This document shows, piece by piece, positions 5,953 to 10,783 of a stretch of DNA of 10,783 nt; the first letter of the stretch is position 1, and each line of letters opens with the position of its first letter. Below the pieces are notes generated by a model. It saw nothing but the letters and a program-made list of their open reading frames with translations, ran no database searches and had not been told where the DNA came from. Origin of the DNA: JAYZDB01 sp036338025 (GTDB lineage: Bacteria; Planctomycetota; UBA1135; UBA2386). A program made the position numbers and the translations under genes. The DNA is taken from NCBI GenBank assembly GCA_036338025.1, contig JAYZDB010000046.1:1-10783 (forward strand). The letters are read 5' to 3'.

Positions 5953-7941
5953 ATGGAGGTGTCTGGCGCGGAGAAGTTCAAGACCCTCTGGATTTTCAGC
6001 ATGTTTGGCTTGGCGGCTGTGGCGCTGGTGGTGCGTCTCGGATGGTTGCAGGGGACGCGGGCCGAGCCAAACCGCAAGGCAGTTGAGTTGGCTCGCGATC
6101 TACGCGACTCGGTGCCAGCGATACGCGGGGCCATCGTGGACCGGGTGGGCCGCAAACTGGCCTACGACAGGACGGTCCTGACGGTTCAGGCGGAGTTTCA
6201 CGGTCGAGTTGCCAAGGGTGTCGAACGCATCCCCGACCGCCAATTGGACTACCTGGCAACGCGACTCGCGGCGCTTCTGATGGCGGACGAAGGTCGGGCT
6301 GATCGACACGATCCGAGTGTCCGGGTCAAAGAGCGCGAGCGCCTCGCCCGGCGTATCAAGACCCGTCGTCAGCGAGTCCTGCCGTCCAACTACAAGACCA
6401 AGGCCTACATCAAGATCGACTTCATGCTGGCTCGGGCTCTCGATTCGCTGACGGTGGTATCCAAGCTGTGTGCTGAGGCCAGGCACTGGAACTCCAACTC
6501 CGACATGCCAGGCCGGCTCTACCTGCGGTTCGTGCGTGACTACCGTCGCACCTATCCCGACCGTGAGAGCACCTACGGTCCGATCGGAAACCACTACATC
6601 GCCAGGCAGACACCGGTACGAATCGGTCAGCGCACGTCCCTTGTGCCGCAAGAGGAGTTCACCGGACTCGAATCCTGTCGTGGCTTGTGGCCTGGCTCGG
6701 ATGGTGAGAGCTTCTTCCATCTCGACTACCGGGATGCTCGACGCCATCGTTATTGGTCGGGACTCGGGCACGAGCCGGAGCCGCCATCGATCCTGCACAC
6801 CACCCTCGACCTCGAACTGCAAAAGGCCGCGCACCAGGAATTGCGCGCCGCGAGTGAAGCCGTGCGGGCCCGATACAAGTCAGACTACCAGTGGGGCAGC
6901 CTGGTCTTGATCGATGCCCAATCGGGTGATGTCCTGGCGATGGCCTCGCACTTTCCGGGGCGGCCGGTGCCGACTCCGTTCGCGGCGATAGAAAGCTCGT
7001 TCGAACCAGGCTCGGTGGTCAAGCCACTGGTGATCGCCTGGGCGGCGGAGAGCAAGCGCGTCCGTTGGGATGAGTCCATCGATTGCACGCCGACCCACCC
7101 CAAGCGGGGCCGCGTTGTCGGTCGGATCATCTACGATGATCATGCCTGTGGGGTGCTGTCGCCGGTCGGCATCATCGTCAATAGCAGCAATATCGGAGCC
7201 ACGCAGATTGGTAGCCGGCTCGATCGGGCACAGTGGCAGCAATACTTCCGCCTCTATGGATTTTGCCGGAAGACCGCCATCGGACTCCCCAGTGAGGCGG
7301 CTGGGGGTCGGCCCGGGGGGATTGCCGGGATCGCCAAGATCTCGGACCGGGGGATGAAGAAGTACACCGGGCCGTCCTTGAGCTTTGGCTACGAACTCAA
7401 TGTCACCGCGGTGCAACTCGCCCGGGCCTACCTCACCCTGCTCTCAGGCCGGCAGCGTGAGCTGCGCCTGCTTGCCAGTGTTAGCGTGAATGGCAAGCAG
7501 ACCGCCGCACAGCCCGCATCCCAGGCTGCCCAGCGGTTCCTGTCTGAGGACACGGTAGCCCGGATCAAGACCGCCATGACCCGTGTCGTGAGTTCCGAAC
7601 CGCACGCAACCGGCCGTCACCTCTACCAGATGCTCGAAAAACTCGGGCACCACGAACCTCTCATCGCGGGCAAGACCGGCACCTCAGACTCGAGGATCCG
7701 GGGTGTTCGTGCCAAGACCGCGGCGTTTGTCGGGTTTGCTCCCGTCGATACACCCCGGTATCTCGTTGTGTGTGTTCTTCGCAAGGATCGTTGTGCACGA
7801 TTCTACGGAGGAAGTTATGCTGCCCCACCAGCTGGACGGCTCCTCTTGCGCGCCTTGGCGCTCGAGGGAGATGGTCGGCGTCTTCAGAACGAGCAGGTCA
7901 GCGCCTGGTCTGAAGATCGGGGCATGGCCTCGAAAGAATAG
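5953..7941 (+). CDS. ftsI: Class B penicillin-binding protein FtsI/PBP3, septal transpeptidase
   Basis: I place the start at ATG 5953, one base after the FtsL-like stop, behind GGAGGAAAGGAAG (5933-5945). An upstream in-frame start at 5845 would overlap most of the ftsL-like gene. The 662-residue product has a cytoplasmic N-terminus, one membrane helix (about 11-27), a PBP dimerisation domain beginning IRGAIVDRVGRKLA, and a transpeptidase domain. The three catalytic motifs are present: S354-V-V-K357 (nucleophile), S411-S412-N413 and K574-T-G. After KTG the AAFVGFAP and YGGSYAAPP segments are typical. It crosslinks septal peptidoglycan and should be beta-lactam sensitive. No PASTA domain is seen. 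The region from about 98 to 260 is Arg/Lys-rich and diverged but lies where the pedestal domain is expected. Position in the dcw cluster favours FtsI over the elongation PBP2. Confidence 0.93.
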   Translation: MEVSGAEKFKTLWIFSMFGLAAVALVVRLGWLQGTRAEPNRKAVELARDLRDSVPAIRGAIVDRVGRKLAYDRTVLTVQAEFHGRVAKGVERIPDRQLDYLATRLAALLMADEGRADRHDPSVRVKERERLARRIKTRRQRVLPSNYKTKAYIKIDFMLARALDSLTVVSKLCAEARHWNSNSDMPGRLYLRFVRDYRRTYPDRESTYGPIGNHYIARQTPVRIGQRTSLVPQEEFTGLESCRGLWPGSDGESFFHLDYRDARRHRYWSGLGHEPEPPSILHTTLDLELQKAAHQELRAASEAVRARYKSDYQWGSLVLIDAQSGDVLAMASHFPGRPVPTPFAAIESSFEPGSVVKPLVIAWAAESKRVRWDESIDCTPTHPKRGRVVGRIIYDDHACGVLSPVGIIVNSSNIGATQIGSRLDRAQWQQYFRLYGFCRKTAIGLPSEAAGGRPGGIAGIAKISDRGMKKYTGPSLSFGYELNVTAVQLARAYLTLLSGRQRELRLLASVSVNGKQTAAQPASQAAQRFLSEDTVARIKTAMTRVVSSEPHATGRHLYQMLEKLGHHEPLIAGKTGTSDSRIRGVRAKTAAFVGFAPVDTPRYLVVCVLRKDRCARFYGGSYAAPPAGRLLLRALALEGDGRRLQNEQVSAWSEDRGMASKE

Positions 7942-7954
7942 ACGTCAGGCGGTT

Positions 7955-9469
7955 ATGACAGAGCTAGCGTACCCATCAGGGCTTTCTCGCAGTTTGGGGG
8001 AAGTGAGCCTCCAATCGATTCTTGAGTGTCTCAATCCCCGTGAAGTGCTGAGGTTTCGGCAGCTGGGGATCGAGGGGCTTTCGTTCCACTCCGCTGAAGT
8101 ACAGCCGGGCCACCTGTTCTTTGCGATCCCGGGGACGCGGCATGACGGTAGCGTCTATGCCGCCGAAGCTCTCCGGCGCGGCGCGGTGGCGGTTGTCGCA
8201 GAGGAGCCGCTCAACTTGCCGTGCCCGGTCCTGCTGGTGGACAATGCGCGGCAAGCCTTGGCCGACGTGACCTGTGAGTACTACGGCAATCCCTCCCACC
8301 AGGTGCCGGTCGTTGGCGTCACGGGCACCAACGGCAAGACCACGGTGACGCACCTGGTGCGTGGTTGTCTGGAGTTGGAGGGTGGCTCGGTGGGGCTGAT
8401 CGGTACCACCGGAATGGAGTTCGCGGGTCGACAGGTCCCGACCGCCAATACCACTCCCGATCCACTCCGCATCAACGGATATCTTCGTGAGATGGCGGAT
8501 CGCGGTGCGCGTGCTGCCTTGATGGAAGTCAGTAGTCACGCCCTGACCCAGTCGCGGGTCCGTGGCTTGCGATTCAAGGTGGCGGCCTTCACCAACCTGA
8601 CCCAGGATCATCTCGATTACCACGGCACGATCGAAGACTACGCCGAGGCGAAGTCGCGTTTGTTCTCCATGCTCGATACGGATTCGACGGCTTGTATCTC
8701 CAGGGACTCGAGTTGGGCGCAGATGATGTGCGAAGAGGTTCCTGATGGTGTCCGGATTTCGACTTTCGGTCTGCACCCTGAAGCTGATGTGCGGGCTGAG
8801 AACCTGCGATGTACTCTGGACGGCACGCGATTCGATCTCGTGATGCCGCGTGGTCGGGTTGAACTCTTGCTGCGGCTTCCGGGTCGGCACAACGTCAAGA
8901 ATGCACTGGCGGCCGCGAGCATCAGTCTGGCCCTGGGAGTCTCAGAGCTGAGTATTGCGGCGGCTCTCGACCGGGCGCGGGCCGTCGATGGTCGCCTGGA
9001 GTTGGTCGGGTGCCATGACGAAGTGCAGGTGTTCGTCGATTATGCGCACACGCCTGACGCGCTTGAGCAGGTTTGTTCGACCCTCGCGTCGATGACGCGC
9101 GGCCGCCTGGTGGTGGTCTTTGGCTGCGGTGGTGACCGCGATCGATCCAAGCGCCCGCTGATGGCCAGCGCTGTATCGAGGTTTGCCGAGGTTGGCTTCA
9201 TGACCAGCGACAACCCCCGGTCGGAGGATCCTGAGCTCATCCTCGACGACATGGAGCGGGGGCTGAGCGACCGGCAATCACCATTCCGCCGCGTCGTAGA
9301 CCGCTCGCAGGCCATCCACCAGGCCGTCTTGGAGGCGCGGCCCGGGGACACCGTGTTGATCGCGGGCAAGGGACACGAGAGTTGTCAGATCTTGCGCGAC
9401 AGCGCCGTACCGTTCGATGACCGGGACGAGGCACGCGATGCACTTTGCGAGAAGGCCGGCAGGCCATGA
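7955..9469 (+). CDS. murE: UDP-MurNAc-L-Ala-D-Glu:meso-diaminopimelate ligase MurE
   Basis: MurE adds the third stem-peptide residue to UDP-MurNAc-L-Ala-D-Glu in the cytoplasm using ATP. Starting at ATG 7955, 13 bases after ftsI, it has 504 residues, a normal length. An earlier in-frame start at 7703 would overlap ftsI by about 240 bases and add non-homologous sequence. The N-terminal domain shows the LSFHSAEVQPGHLFFAIPG region. The ATP loop is G124-T-N-G-K128-T-T, and the lysine expected to be carbamylated is K233 in YAEAKSRLF. GRHNVKNALAAA and VDYAHTPDALE follow. D419-N-P-R422 is the signature of meso-DAP-specific enzymes, distinguishing it from L-Lys types. GKGHES near the C-terminus is also conserved. 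The stop overlaps the murF start (ATGA). Confidence 0.96.
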   Translation: MTELAYPSGLSRSLGEVSLQSILECLNPREVLRFRQLGIEGLSFHSAEVQPGHLFFAIPGTRHDGSVYAAEALRRGAVAVVAEEPLNLPCPVLLVDNARQALADVTCEYYGNPSHQVPVVGVTGTNGKTTVTHLVRGCLELEGGSVGLIGTTGMEFAGRQVPTANTTPDPLRINGYLREMADRGARAALMEVSSHALTQSRVRGLRFKVAAFTNLTQDHLDYHGTIEDYAEAKSRLFSMLDTDSTACISRDSSWAQMMCEEVPDGVRISTFGLHPEADVRAENLRCTLDGTRFDLVMPRGRVELLLRLPGRHNVKNALAAASISLALGVSELSIAAALDRARAVDGRLELVGCHDEVQVFVDYAHTPDALEQVCSTLASMTRGRLVVVFGCGGDRDRSKRPLMASAVSRFAEVGFMTSDNPRSEDPELILDDMERGLSDRQSPFRRVVDRSQAIHQAVLEARPGDTVLIAGKGHESCQILRDSAVPFDDRDEARDALCEKAGRP

Positions 9470-10783
9470 AGCTGGCAGGTCTCATGAGCAAGGAGCAGCG
9501 GATGATGACGCCGGCCCGGATCGCTGAGATCTGCGGCGGCAAGGTCTTGCGTCGAGGTTGCCGTGAGCGTCCGGGTCCCGGCCGCTTTGTGATCGATAGC
9601 CGCGAGGTGCGCTCGGGCGATTGCTTCATTGCCCTGTCGGGTGAGCGCCTGGATGGCCACGAATTTGTCGCCGAGGCGCTGCAGTCCGGAGCCGCCGGAG
9701 CGGTGGTTTGCGGACCCGTCCCCAGGACCCAGCTCGATTCCGGGGCGTTCTTCGTGCGGGTAGATGACAGCCATCGGGCCTTGCTGCAGTTGGCAGCCGA
9801 GTATCGTCAGCAGCACACAGCCAAGGTGATCGGAATCACCGGTTCGTGTGGCAAGACCAGCACCAAAGACATGCTGGCCCAGGTCTTGAACCGGCACATG
9901 CCGGCAGTGCATTCTCCGCGCAGCTTCAACAACCACATCGGGGTGCCCTTGACCCTGTTCCAGCTGACTCCTCAGACCGAAGCCTGTGTGGTCGAGCTAG
10001 GGACAAATGCACCGGGTGAGATTCGTCATCTGGTGTCCGTGGCGCAGCCGGATATCGGGATCATCACCAGGATCGACGAGAGCCACTTGATGCACCTGGG
10101 TTCTCTCGAAGGTGTTGCGCGCGAGAAGGCCGAACTGATTGCGGCCCTGCCCCAGACGGGTTTGGCGATCCTCAACGGTGATGACCCGAGCAGCGCGATG
10201 CTACGAGGGCATACCGATGCTCGTTTGCAGGAGGTCCGGATCGGTGCCGAGGCCGATTGGTTCGCCACGGACCTGAGTTTCCACGGACTCGGCACTTCCT
10301 TCCGCTTGCAGGGGGAGACGCCGATCACGCTGCCTCGCATGGGGTCCCATAACGTCTACAACGCGCTGTTCACGGCGGCGGCAGCTACCGAAGTCGGTGT
10401 GCCTCTCGATCACGTGGTGGCAGGCCTTGCCGAGGTGCCGCCGACCTCTCGGCGGCTGGAGTGCAAGCAGATCGGAGATATCTCTGTCATCGACGACACC
10501 TACAACTCCAACCCGGCGTCTGCCCGCGCGGCGCTGCTCGCCTTGGCGGGCTTGCCGGCGGCAGGTCGCCGGCTGGTCGTGTTGGGCGAGATGCTCGAAC
10601 TCGGGGAGCGCGGCGAGGAATTGCATCGCAGTGTCGGGACCGAGGTGGCCGAGTTGCCGGTCGACGTCCTGGTCACGGTTGGCGATGGGGCACGTCCCAT
10701 CGCTGCGGCGGCGGTAGCACACGGGATGGACGAGTCTGCGGTACATTCTCTCGGCAGCGCTTCGGAGGTGGTCACGTACCTGC
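9466..10783 (+). CDS. murF: UDP-MurNAc-tripeptide:D-Ala-D-Ala ligase MurF, 3' end missing
   Basis: MurF joins D-Ala-D-Ala to UDP-MurNAc-tripeptide, the last cytoplasmic step before MraY. The frame runs to the window edge without a stop, giving 439 codons. Seen in order (numbered from 9466) are a substrate-binding domain with VIDSREVRSGDCFIALSGER, the ATP loop G126-S-C-G-K130-T-S, FNNHIGVPLTL, VELGTNAPGEI, an ESHLMHLGSLEGVAREKAEL block, LNGDDP, SHNVYNAL, DDTYNSNPASA (from 343) and VLGEMLELGE. These identify MurF rather than MurC, MurD or MurE. The start is uncertain: ATG 9466 overlaps murE by 4 bases, but ATG 9502 or 9505 has AAGGAG (9490-9495) at good spacing and begins exactly at the conserved MTPARIAEI. 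Only the C-terminal end is missing. mraY would be expected next. Confidence 0.95.
   Translation, partial: MKLAGLMSKEQRMMTPARIAEICGGKVLRRGCRERPGPGRFVIDSREVRSGDCFIALSGERLDGHEFVAEALQSGAAGAVVCGPVPRTQLDSGAFFVRVDDSHRALLQLAAEYRQQHTAKVIGITGSCGKTSTKDMLAQVLNRHMPAVHSPRSFNNHIGVPLTLFQLTPQTEACVVELGTNAPGEIRHLVSVAQPDIGIITRIDESHLMHLGSLEGVAREKAELIAALPQTGLAILNGDDPSSAMLRGHTDARLQEVRIGAEADWFATDLSFHGLGTSFRLQGETPITLPRMGSHNVYNALFTAAAATEVGVPLDHVVAGLAEVPPTSRRLECKQIGDISVIDDTYNSNPASARAALLALAGLPAAGRRLVVLGEMLELGERGEELHRSVGTEVAELPVDVLVTVGDGARPIAAAAVAHGMDESAVHSLGSASEVVTYL

Noticed and set aside
7703..7954. N-terminal extension of MurE or a MurE fusion
   Set aside because: The extra codons overlap the FtsI C-terminus in another frame and do not resemble MurE. 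ATG 7955 fits the family N-terminus and the operon spacing.
7976..8890. 304-codon minus-strand open frame antisense to murE
   Set aside because: It is a shadow of MurE, whose catalytic motifs lie on the plus strand.

Overview
The window is high in G+C (about 60% by eye) and almost fully coding. It reads as a chromosomal piece of a diderm bacterium that makes meso-diaminopimelate (mDAP) peptidoglycan. I see no sign of a plasmid, phage, insertion sequence or CRISPR array. The combination of a BatD/BatE-type envelope protein, a HEAT-repeat lipoprotein and a small zinc-ribbon-like protein with an acidic linker resembles gene content I associate with Planctomycetota. That placement is inference and rests on no single decisive marker.

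Left part (1-2235): the window opens inside a large membrane protein that joins a BatD-like module to a BatE-like module (TPR, two membrane helices, SH3) in one frame. A small convergent minus-strand gene follows, encoding two predicted membrane helices and a coiled coil.

Middle (2236-3944): a 187-base divergent intergenic region contains alternative hairpins. It is followed by a two-gene unit: a HEAT-repeat lipoprotein, then after one base a cysteine-containing protein that starts at GTG behind a strong Shine-Dalgarno. The unit ends at a likely intrinsic terminator (3992-4030).

Right part (4031-10783): the start of a division and cell wall (dcw) cluster in canonical order: mraZ, rsmH (mraW), an ftsL-like gene, ftsI (class B PBP), murE and murF, the last cut by the window edge. 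From rsmH to murF the genes overlap by 4 bases or lie 1-13 bases apart, so they are probably co-transcribed. Together they supply a regulator (MraZ), a 16S rRNA methyltransferase (RsmH), a divisome linker and septal transpeptidase (FtsL-like/FtsI), and two successive cytoplasmic ligases that add mDAP and D-Ala-D-Ala to the UDP-MurNAc peptide (MurE/MurF). The mraZ 5' region is the most interesting non-coding stretch: it has spaced GTGG repeats, a possible 18-codon leader ORF, a small hairpin and no Shine-Dalgarno for mraZ itself.

I found no clearly unprecedented system. The best leads are the Bat fusion, the uncharacterised lipoprotein/zinc-ribbon pair next to the dcw cluster, and the mraZ leader and mraZ-rsmH hairpin.
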